Source: Trebouxia sp. TZW2008 (lineage: Eukaryota > Chlorophyta > Trebouxiophyceae > Trebouxiales > Trebouxiaceae). From it: DNA of 64,000 nt. How positions within the stretch are numbered: the first letter of the stretch is position 1; every line of letters begins with the position of its first letter. Shown here one piece after another: positions 13,001 through 23,000 of this stretch. The notes below the pieces were generated by a model. It was given only the letters and a program-made list of their open reading frames with translations, did not search any database and was not told where the DNA came from. The stretch covers positions 2,463-66,462 of the forward strand of contig BDIU01000246.1 of the NCBI GenBank assembly GCA_002118135.1. The letters run 5' to 3'. A program made the translations under genes and the position numbers.

Positions 13001-16000
13001 CTCATGCATGATGGTGGAATCCCGCTCCATGGTTTCGTTTTGCCTGCATGTAGTCAGAGTCAGTGCTGTGTGTCCTCGTCACAAAGTTGCATGATGACTT
13101 GCAGCTGATGTGCTAGCTTGTCGGCCTCATAATGCAGCTTCTGCTGCTGCTCATGCATGATTGTGGAGTCCCGCTCCATGGCTTGAATTTGCCTGCGTCA
13201 TGTGAGTGCTGGTGTTACTCAATATGATCACAAAGTCACATGATGAGTTGTGACCATTGTGCAAGCTTGTCTGCCTGTTGTTGCAGCTTCTGCTGCTACT
13301 CATGCATGATGGCGGAATCCTGCTTCAAGGCTTGATTTTGCCTGCGTTACCTGGAACTCGTGGTCCAAAATTGTAGAGCCATCATGTAATATGAGAGTCA
13401 TTGCCACTTGTTAAAATCACCAAGTTGCAGCGCATGTGAACAGCGCACAGGCTAGACTGCATCCTTGCTGTGGTTGCTTGCATGCAGATGGGCACTGCTG
13501 CGTTGGTGTCTGACCTCAATGGTTGAACCAATGTCATGTGCTGTTGCCATGAGGCAGAGCACGCCCTTTGCCTTTACTGCTTGAACAGAATCATCTTTAA
13601 CCAGCAATGATGTTTGGATTCAGTGGTTGAGCTGCTTGCAGTGTGCTGCTGTGGTGAGGGCTGTCAACAGGCTTAAGGTGCTAGCAATCAACAAGGTTGT
13701 CCAGTACAAGAAAAGGTATACCTTTCAAGGGCGTCTTGGCGGGCAGTGAGTTGAAGCTCGAGGTGCTTCTGCTGTGTGATGTTGTACCGCTGCACCAGCA
13801 CTGCAGGACCAGCATCCACTGGATCCTGCAGCAGTACGCTTGACATTGTTAAGTGTGCAACTGCATGCGTCTGAAGTCTTCAATGTGCTAGCAAACTTAC
13901 GTGACACATGGTGACTTCCTGGTGCGTCTGCCTTTCATGCCAGACTACTAGGCAAACTGTGTGGCAGAAATTTACTTTTGTGCTGGTGTGCTGGTGGCCT
14001 GCTGGTGGCAAAGGAAGCCTTGGGCATTTGTGCATTATAGAGCCTTGATCATCTAATCATGCAGAGACATATGGGTCACTGTAGACAGCGCATTGATCAG
14101 GATGTCTGGTCACTAGGCCAAGAATCGTGAACAACAGTCTCTAAATCTGCTGAAGGCACTTTGCCTACAACAAACTCTCCCAACATATTTGACAAGCATG
14201 CCCCAATACTCAGCAGCCCTGTGACTTTGTGCAGGGACTCACAACCATAGGCCACATCTCAATCATTGACCATTTGGTGGAGCCGTCTTTCTTGCTCTTG
14301 TGGGGCTGAGAGTGGCGGTGGCACTCCAGCTGTAGGATGAAGACTGCATGTATGGCTTCATCATAGGCGCTCTGTGCCTCTCCCTTGCCACCTGACCCAC
14401 ACATAGAATGTAAGTTGGACACAAAGAGTCTGGCAACAAAATTGCATGGAGACAGGAACACTGCAGTTGTGCCTTCATTGTAAACGCTCTGTGCCACCTG
14501 AGCCACACAAGGAGCGTGACAGAAAATCATTGGATGCAGCTTGACACGCAGTTACGTTGCACATCACCTGCCACTTGAATCATACTGCTTAGCAGTGATC
14601 TGGGGAATGCGGTGGTAAGCAGCCTTGCATAACAGGGCACACGTCAAGCGGTCATTCATTGATGTTACTAGGTGTGAGACCAGCCGGGACCCTTCAAAAT
14701 GTTGCTGTCAGTATTACTTGATGACGGTGCGGCGTCACAGGCGAAAGCAAGCTGTACTTTAAGAAAAAGTACACTGACGGTGTGAGCTACTGTACCTGGA
14801 TAGATGCCTTCGTCGAACAGAGTCTTGAGCGTCAACGTCTTGCCGCCTGACTGCCCTGCAACACAGCGGAGAGAAAGAGCTTGGTTTGACCAGTTCTGGC
14901 ATGTAAAGTAGCAGCCCATCCATGCCTCAAATTTCATCTGTATCAGTCACTACACATTGACAGCCTTGAAGAGCCACTCTTGATGCATCATGAGCATTCC
15001 AAATCTCATGACACAATTTTTTGTGAACTCACACATTGCTGCACAACTGCATGTCTGCATAAGCAAGGGGCATGAGCAAATTCTGTGCTCTGTTGCTCAA
15101 CAACTTGCTTGCTTGCTCTGTGCTTGACACGCACCTGATGATGTCTGCCGGAAAGCTTCCACCGCAGCTGCATTGGCATTCAACAGAACCCCGTCTTGCC
15201 GAAACATGAAGCTGTGCAAGGGAGTTTTGTCGTGGATGGCCCCAACACGCATGTCTGTCATTGGCGTTTGCAAGTCTTGAATGTGCATGACAGCACTCTC
15301 AACCTTTGTTGGTGAGGTCTGTACCTTGATTGCCTGCAGCAAGCCTAACAGATTGTGCAGTGACGAATGCAACTGCAGCATTGTGATGCAACTGCACCGT
15401 TGTCATGCAATTGCAGCGTTGTGATGCAAATACAGCGCTGTCATGCAATGGCAGCTTTGTGATGCAACTGCACCATGTGGCATGTCATGCAATGCCAGTG
15501 CTGTGCTGCACTGCAGTGCTGCGGTGCTTGCAACAGGGCATGATCGACAGACTACAGCAGGTGAATGCAGCGCAACTGCTGTCATGTGCAGGCAAACTTA
15601 TCACTTCAGCCTTGTCACTGGTGCGTGTGCCTTGAAATTCGCAGACCATTGACCGCAGGCCAAGTACAGCACTTCACCCGTGATGGCATGTGAAGATGCT
15701 TATCCCGAAGGAAGGTGTATGCAGCTTCTGACACTGCACCTTACTGGTCACGCGGCAACTGAAGTCAGGCCCATCTGGCTTGATATTCTGATACAGGGGC
15801 CACAGGATGCTCCGCATGTCTGAACATGATTGCTGGTTGTGCTGGCCCTGGTCAATCAGCGTGAAAGTTGCACCTTGTTTCAAATGTTGGCAAGTATGCC
15901 AGCCACTGCTGTCATCTTCACGTTTTTGAAATTATGATGCATGTGGCACAAGACACATGTGTGTTGCTTGTGCGCATGAGGCGCCAGTGACAATCTGAGG

Positions 16001-16408
16001 CATCTCAGTGCAAAAAGGATATGGAGACACAGCACCTGAGTGGCCTTCTGAAGCCACACCCGCCTCTTTTGTCGCTCCTCTTCTGAGCATGATTGCCAGA
16101 TTTTGAGACAATCAGCTTGGGGTCTAGGCAAGCCATATTGCATTTTGCAAGCAGTGTTCTGGAAGACGACCCTTGCATAGTCTTGCACGCCATCAGCACT
16201 GCATTTCAAACAAAGATGATCGATGCAAGCTGCTATGCCTGCAGTGTCGCCCATTTTTGCGGACATACAACACGACTTGGCATCACTATTACCTGTGTGG
16301 GTCTTCGTACAGCCCCGACACCAGGACTGAAACAGGCTGTTGCACGTCGTTGAAGCCTCGCAGATTTCGCACAGTCCACACTTCCTCACCAATGTCGTCA
16401 GGGTCCAT
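7034..16408 (-). CDS. PDE-A: PAS-domain class I cyclic-nucleotide phosphodiesterase
   Basis: Sixteen exons on the minus strand: 16408-16293, 16198-16036, 15847-15740, 15333-15135, 14855-14796, 14391-14243, 13825-13722, 13043-12854, 12584-12429, 11799-11626, 11037-10841, 10089-9816, 9141-9034, 8718-8602, 7943-7848, 7276-7034. All phases agree; 817 aa, stop TGA. A PAS/PAC domain lies at about 160-300 (LHSFMFRQDG, KKDGSTKWSMIEMWP, RYNITQQKHLE), followed by a coiled coil (MHEQQQKLQQEADKLAHRL). The PDEase I catalytic domain is at about 480-800: NPYHNSIHVAAVVQMTHMLL, HDFEHGGLNNDF, CADIGH and SQMGFF, holding the metal-binding His/Asp residues and the purine-binding Gln. It should hydrolyse cAMP and/or cGMP; substrate choice cannot be read. 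The architecture resembles PAS-containing PDE8. Several introns carry tandem copies of neighbouring exon edges. The start ATG is chosen because an in-frame stop lies upstream. Confidence 0.92.
8395..8665 (-). repeat. Echo copies of the 3' edge of a PDE-A exon (about 102-117 bp spacing)
   Basis: The exon ending at 8602 (KPEDKTLVHQ, with donor gtcaga) is followed in the intron by two decayed copies anchored at about 8519 and 8402. Only the exon-proximal copy has a GT donor in the right place; the last copy has KPQDKTLVNQ without one. Confidence 0.8.
8735..8806. repeat. Two-copy 30-bp tandem repeat
   Basis: The word gagcaaagtgtcctgatgaa followed by tgtga occurs twice in direct succession inside a PDE-A intron. 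Confidence 0.85.
9121..9410 (-). repeat. Echo copy of the 5' edge of a PDE-A exon (156-bp spacing)
   Basis: The acceptor and first codons of the exon starting at 9141 (MAFIRSE), plus about 95 bp of upstream intron, are repeated at about 9287-9405. The distal copy keeps a cag acceptor and reads MAFMRSE before decaying. A short (ggtca)n run at 9356-9372 ends the copy. Confidence 0.8.
10021..10650 (-). repeat. Six-copy 100-bp tandem array built from the metal-binding exon edge of PDE-A
   Basis: Anchors gacacagcagcat (or variants) fall at 10043, 10143, 10243, 10343, 10443 and 10553, giving periods of 100, 100, 100, 100 and 110 bp, plus a truncated seventh copy near 10630. Each unit contains the tgctgcag acceptor and the first ~80 nt of the exon at 10089 (SIHVAAVVQMTHMLL). 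Because 100 is not a multiple of three, reading frames rotate between copies. Only the copy at 10089 continues into the rest of the catalytic exon. Confidence 0.95.
10966..11250 (-). repeat. Three copies of the NWQFDIFGFAEA exon edge (109-113 bp spacing)
   Basis: The acceptor and first ~70 nt of the PDE-A exon starting at 11037 recur at about 11080-11160 and 11203-11245 (anchors 10992, 11101, 11214). The middle copy still encodes DAENKWQFDIFGFAEAT after a cag acceptor; the distal one is more decayed. Confidence 0.9.
12955..13350 (-). repeat. Three copies of the coiled-coil exon edge of PDE-A (~150-bp spacing)
   Basis: The start of the exon at 13043 (METMERDSTIMHEQQQ-type sequence with its tgcag acceptor) is repeated at anchors of about 13003, 13152 and 13301. 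PDE-B shows an independent three-copy array at the same exon edge. Confidence 0.9.
15365..15500. repeat. 17-18 bp minisatellite
   Basis: About seven degenerate copies of gcattgtgatgcaactgc alternate tgatgcaa / tcatgcaa in the PDE-A intron between exons 15333 and 15740. Confidence 0.8.
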
Positions 16409-17045
16409 GCCAGGTGCAGCAAGTGCCGTCACGCAAACGAATAATCACCAGCTCCGGCTGACGCTTTTGGCACACGAAGCGATGGCGTCTTGAAGCTGAC
16501 ACCAAGATGACGTTTTATGTCCCGACTTCCAAGACTTTGACACGAACCCGCAAGCTTGCCGGGCATGCAAGCTATAGCCTTTTCTACCCAAAGTTGTGCA
16601 GACTTATCTTGTACTCGCGTGACCGCGATCGGCGATGGCAGCCCGATGAAGGTCCGATGCCTCGTGGCTCGATTTGCCAGCAACGCTGTGCGATCACAAT
16701 GCGCCACTCACTTGCGGCAGCAGAGCAGTGAAGGTCATTTGCACACTTTCGCGGCCTTTCGAGGTCGACTTTCGTTCATAACGACATAGACGGGACACGT
16801 GCGGGGCGCTGCAGACTATAATTAGTCATGCATTATCATGACTAATCTGCAAGCCAAGGTTCCCACAGAAGTGTAGCTCGCAGTCAGCGCTTCGTGAACT
16901 TGTACTGCCTAGAACTCGCAACTGGTTGCTGTTTGGAACCCTGCTTGATAATTGAACGCTGTCTGCAGCCTGTAGTGATGAAAATTTAGACAATTTGTCG
17001 GCAAAAGCACGATAGCCAGCATCTGGCCTCAAGCGTGTAGCTTGC
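16409..17045. promoter_or_regulatory. Bidirectional promoter between PDE-A and PDE-B
   Basis: This 637-bp gap separates the two divergent start codons. It holds a CACGTG G-box at 16796-16801, a tataatta run at 16816-16823, and a perfect 10-bp inverted repeat at 16821-16846. No open exon is supported inside, though 5' UTRs must lie here. The assignment is by position and motif only. Confidence 0.6.
16821..16846. promoter_or_regulatory. Inverted repeat with two TGACTAA (bZIP/AP-1-like) half elements
   Basis: The arms attagtcatg and catgactaat are perfect reverse complements around a 6-nt spacer (cattat). Each arm carries TGACTAA, close to the Gcn4/AP-1 core. It sits near the middle of the shared PDE promoter, so it could serve both genes. 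Confidence 0.55.
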
Positions 17046-20000
17046 ATGGCGGGTGAGCTACGAGCTTTTGTCGGATCACTTGACTCTCAGAGCAGCGTCT
17101 GTGCCAGACTTGCGTTCAGGAACCCTCTGATCAAGAATCACTGTACTTTATAGCAAGTTCTGACCTATGCCTGTCTTGACCAGGCGAATCTGCGCTCGGA
17201 GGTGTTGTCGTGGGCGACGAGGACGACGATGATGCGATCTGGACTATGCGGGAGTTGCGGCTCTTGAACGAACTACAACAGCCTGTTTCGGTGATCGTCT
17301 CCGGAGTGTATGAGGATCCGCACAGGTCAAACAGCTGCTCAAGTTCACCACACCTCAGAACACAGCTATGCAGCCCAATGTAACGGCCTGTCAGCTTGTT
17401 GTGACATTGCTGCTGCTGGCTGCAGTGTTGATGGCTTGCAAGACTTTGCTCGGGTAGTTTTTCAAAATACAGTTTGCAAACAGCGCTATGGTTTACCTAG
17501 ACCCAGAAGTGAATTTCTGGAAATCGTTAAAGCAACCCCTCAAGAGGAGAAGCGCAAAAAGCGGGAATGGCTCATGAAAACAACTCAGGTACCTGCCTGG
17601 TCTTGCTTTTGTCGTGTTACGGGTGCAACACAAGATCAAGACAGCTTGCTGCTGTCCACAGCTAATCTGCTGGACACAGATAACCCTCTGCCGTCGTTTC
17701 TGCATGGTCAACTCTTTCTCTACATGTTGTGACTTGTGTCTTTGTTGATTAGGGCAGCCACACACATCAGTCATGGTTGAACATGAAGGACGTACTGCAC
17801 CCGCTGTATCAAGGAGTCAAGCCAGATTCGCCCAACTTTGTCTGTCGAGTCAACAGCAAGGTAAGAGTCAATCACACAGTGTCTGCAGCAGCAACATCCC
17901 ACGTGCTGCATGATGCATGTATGCTATGTGACGCAAACATGATTTCTCTGATCAGCGGCAGCTGAGACAACAGCCACAATGACAGATAAACATGCAGATG
18001 GCAGACAGGCAGCTAGACAGACAGACAGGCAGACAGGCAGAAAGATAGACAGACAGCATCCTGCGGCTCACCTGATGTCATGTTGCATGTGTTCCCATGA
18101 CTTGTCACCTAGCTTCCACCTTCATCTAGCTTCCACCTTCATCTAGCTTCCACCTGTTGTGCTTGCATCACCAGAACTCTTTTTTGCAGGCTATCAGAGT
18201 CCAGACCACAACAACTCAAGTTGAGATTGCGCTCATGCATATTCAAGAGCTGGAGACATGCATGGCGGATCTGCGTGTTGGCGCAATGCATCGCAGGAGC
18301 CCATTGCACACCTTCATGTTCAGCGCTGATGGCAGCCTTCTCAATGGCAATGTGTCTGCTTTGGAGGCGTTTCAGCAGACCCATATAGGTAAACATGACA
18401 TATGTCATGAAATGACCCACTTAAAAAATCTGGATCTCCATGACTTACATGTTGCAATGGTACGCACATATGCACAGAAGTTGCGCATGAAGGGTCAGAA
18501 GCCCCTGCTCTTTGAAGCCTTTGCCAAGCACTCACATGGTCATCAGGTTGACAATCCTTGTTGGCTCTTGACTTGATACCTTTATGTGCAACGCAGCGCT
18601 GTGCCAGGCTCTGTCAGTGCTTCTGGCATGATCTCACCTGAGCTGCGTGCCTGTATTGTTGGGCTGCAGAGCTGCTGAGTATAAACGCTTGTCCTGCAGG
18701 GCATGCAAACGGTGAGGGACTAACGCTCAGGACGCTGTTTGATGAAGGCGTCTATCCAGGTACAAAGCCTCACTCTTTTGTACTCTGACAGACTTCCTTC
18801 TGAGGCAAGCTGTTGTAGCCAGCGTATCAGATGTTGTTGTATGCTTACAATTCCTCAGGCCAGGACGACTTTTTGCTCCTTGCATGGTGACGGTGGCAAT
18901 GCCATGCACACGCAAAATTCTTTGTCTAGCAGCTGCACATCACCCAGCATGCCCTATCATGCTCAATTGCAAACAGGGTGTACTAGCTGATGCAATCTGA
19001 TGGCGCGGGTCACATTTTGTTGTTGGAAACCTATTCCTTTGATTTCAGGAGGTGCAGAAGAGGCACAGAATGCATACGATGAGGCAATGCATGCTGTCTT
19101 TGGCTTGCAGCTGGAGTGCCACCGCCACACACAGCCCCACAAGAGCAAGAAGGACGGCTCCACCAAATGGTCAATGATTGAAATGTGGCCCATGCTTGTG
19201 AGTCTATGCTTGCTGCATTGTGTCAAACCCAAACAGTGAACAGCATAGTGCAGGCTTCACTGGCTTGATAGTTCATGAGCTGCCATAGTGTTGTCGATGG
19301 GATGCTGGTGCCAGCATCACACTGACAATCGCGCAGAGCTTGCCTGGCTCACAGACATATGCCACATCTGGCAGTATGTTGTGCGTCTGCCCTATCGTCA
19401 ATTATGCTCGTCAGGTGCCTACTGATCTCACACGTCACCAGCCCTACAGCACAAAGCTTCCACACATCCTACAGCAGGGTAACTGCAAGTGCTGAAGACG
19501 TTGCTGCAACCTTTGCGGAACCAGGCGGGTACATTGGAAAACGCCCATGACTCACATGTCTTGTGCTAATTTGGCAGATACAGCAATGATGCAAGGATGC
19601 GCAACAACAAATGCTGGACAGCCCACATGCCTGCGTGTGCAGGACCCGGTGGATGCGAGCCCTGCAGTGCTGGTGAAGCGGTACAACATCACCCAGCAGA
19701 AGCACCTTGAGCTTCAACTCACTGCTCACCAAGACGCCCTCCAAAGGTGAATACACCCTGACTCATGGTTGCAGTGTTGGATCCAAACATGGCCATTGAT
19801 GGTGTGTTGCTGGGTATGCAACGCTGCGGCATCTGAATACTTGGCATAGCGACAACATGTTTGCAGGACCTTGGTTAAGTCGCTTTGCAGCAGCGCAGGA
19901 CACGCTGTACGTCACTGCACAGACAAGCATTGCTTCTGCGTTTGCGGGCAAGGATGCAGTGTGGCATGGCTGCAGACTCCGTCAAGAACTGAAGCAGGAC

Positions 20001-23000
20001 TCCCTGGCCATGCATGAGCAGCTGCTCAGATTGCAGCACTCCCTAAACCCGGCGTGATTCTGCATTGATGGCGCAGTAAGGACTGTGCACTGTCTGCAGG
20101 CACAATCAAGGACTGGAGCAGGACTCCCTGACCATGCATGAGCAGCTGCTCAGATTGCAGCACTCCATACATAAGGCTTGCTTCTGCACTGATGGCGCAG
20201 TAAGGATTGTGCACTGTCTGCAGGCATAATCAAGAACTGGAGCAGGACTCGTTGACCATGCATGAGCAGCAGATCAGATTGCAGCAGGAAGCAGAAGGGC
20301 TGGCGCAGCGCTTGGAAGTCATCCTGCATGACAAGTTCCAGCACCGCCAGCAAGGCTTTGACTCTGACACCCCCATAGACAAGACCCTCAACTTCCTGCA
20401 AGGGATCATTGCGGTAAGTGAGCGTCTGGATTGCTTCCCACCTAGCTGTACTTCCTACACTGTCAACGCACCCAGACACAAGTCTATTCCCGATGCAGCA
20501 TGTGTGGATGACTGCCAGCAACTGTCTAGGTCCCCATTGGCCAGTGCGATAGTGCGTGATGTCTTGCTTCACCGCGTTGGCACATCACTGTGTCAATGAT
20601 GCATAAAAGTGCAGTTGCACAGAGATGTTCTGGAAGCTCAGAACCTGTCCATGTTTGCAACGAGCAAAGCCAAAGCATCAGTAAGTCATACTTCGTTGCA
20701 GGGGCAAACGCCGCAAGTACAGATGGCTCTGGACCTGTTCAACATCCTGAACGAGTCTGACATCAACTTGAGGCAGCCTGTGGCTTTAGAAAAGCAGCTG
20801 CTGAAGGACCAGCGCATGGACTCAGATGTTGGCAAGTCCATGCTCCAGCTTTTGCAGGTGCGCTTGTCTGATCTGACATTCTGAAAGACTTTGTTGCCAA
20901 GTCCCATTCCGCTGGTCTTGCCCAGAATGTGAAGCACAGCCTGCATGGCATCCTTTGTGAGCTCTTGCATAAACTTTGGCAGAACATGATGACAAGCCCT
21001 TGACTCAGCTTTTGTGTTGCAGGGCAGCTTCAAGAAAGATGCTTCTGAGCACAGTAGCTTCAAGAAGGATGTCACAGACAACCCCGCAGACACAGTGGGG
21101 ACTGGAAACAGTGAGGTGCTGTCTCCGAGGGAAGCTAAGCCCTACTGGATGGACAGCCGCTTCCAGGGCAAAGAAGGCGATGTGTTTGTGCCCCCAGGCC
21201 TCACAACTGACATTGAGCGCTGGCTCCTGGTAAGGCTTATCTTGCTTTTGCTTTGCATCTGGCTCTGCATGTCTGGACAGCTGATTCCAAGGCAAACATG
21301 ATGCTGTGCTTGTGCTACATGCTTTGCTACATGGGTCAATCAGTGTCTGATGGCCTGCCGTGTGGTGTCTTGCCAATTTTGTTTGCATGACGGTGATCAA
21401 GAAATGACTGTGCTGACTTCCCTCTCGCCCCAGACTGCACCCCTCCTGACCCCAATCCCCATTTCATGACGCCTGAAACACAACTTGGCTTGTATGCAAT
21501 CAGCACCACAGCATGCAGGTGTACAGCTTTACCTCTACATGCCCATAACAAAAGGAGTGTCAACAGAGCTGGCAAGCTCAGGACAACATGTGCGCTCTAT
21601 GCTGCAGGATGCCGAGAACAACTGGCAGTTTGACATCTTTGGATTTGCGGAGGCTACACAGGGCTTGACCCTATCCCTGCTGACTTTCCACTTCTACCGG
21701 ATTGCGGGTCACATTCAGCACTTCAGTCTTGATGCTGCCAAGCTGTGGCGCTACTTGCAGCGCATTGAGAGTGGCTATGTGAAAGAGAACCCCTACCACA
21801 ACAGGCATGTTGTCGCTGTCACCTTGCAAGCTGTAACACTGATGCGTTGCCAATGTTGCTATGCCCTGCAGTGATGGCTTCCATCAAAGAGCTTAAGCGC
21901 AGTGTGCATGCCACATGCTCAGATGCATGCTACATTCCACATAGAAGTATGCATCTGCACTAGATAAGTGTGTGACAATGACTGGTCATCTCCAGCTGGC
22001 ACAATGTGTGCACTTCTTGGGAGCATAGCTCTTAGATACTCGTCCACGGCGTTGAACTTTCCAAGACCAATTGAGGATGTCCTCAGCTGACATGCCGACA
22101 CCCACTGACTGTGCTCGTGCTGTCTTTTGCTGACTGTCATCAGCCATCAACAGCATCGCCAAAGCATTGCTGAGCCTGATGTTTGTAGTGCTGGTCAATC
22201 AACAGCTAATCAACCTCTGTGTCAATACGCCTTGACCTCTGTGCTGGACGCTCACTGCATCATGTGTGTTGTTGTAGCATCCACGTGGCGGCAGTCGTGC
22301 AGATGACCCACATGCTGCTGTGTCATGGCAGCATCATGAAGAGCAATGCTCTGACCACATCATGTGTGTTGCTGCAGCATCCATGTGGCGTCAGTGGTGC
22401 AGATGACCCACATGCTGCTGTGTCATGGCGGCATCATGCAGAGTAATGCTCTGACCAGAGTGCAGCACCTCTCTGCCTACTGGTCCTCTGCAGTGCATGA
22501 CTACGAGCATGGCGGCCTGAACAATGACTTTTTGATCAAGACTGCTCACCCGATTGCCATTGTGTACAATGACATCTCGCCATTGGAGAACCACCATCTG
22601 GCGGCTTCTGTGAAGATCATGCATGATTTCCCAGACTGCTGCTATTTGCCGGTCAGCCCTCAGCTCTTGCTATTGTAATCCTGCAAAGTCAGCAAATGTG
22701 CATGTTGATTGAGGCTTCACAACAAGGCCTCTGCGCACATGCTTTGCATAACCTGCGCAGGATTGTGCTTGCTGAACCAGGTTGCATGGTGAAGCTTTGC
22801 TTGTACTTCTGCCACATATAGCAGGACATGTGCCACATGATATGTGTAGAATTCACATCGCTGGATCCCTTGCCCCCTCCCCTGCTGTTTTCAAAAGTGG
22901 ATGATGCATGCCCACTATGGAGAACAGAGTGTGATATGCATAGTCTGCTGACTAGTTTACTTTCACAGCACACATTTTGACCTCACTGCATGTGCAACAC

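Noticed and set aside
18389..18576. Open extension after the PDE-B PAS exon (LRMKGQKPLLFEAFAKH)
   Set aside because: The paralogue splices at the same place and the join to GHANGEGLTL keeps the PAS domain; the extension is intronic.
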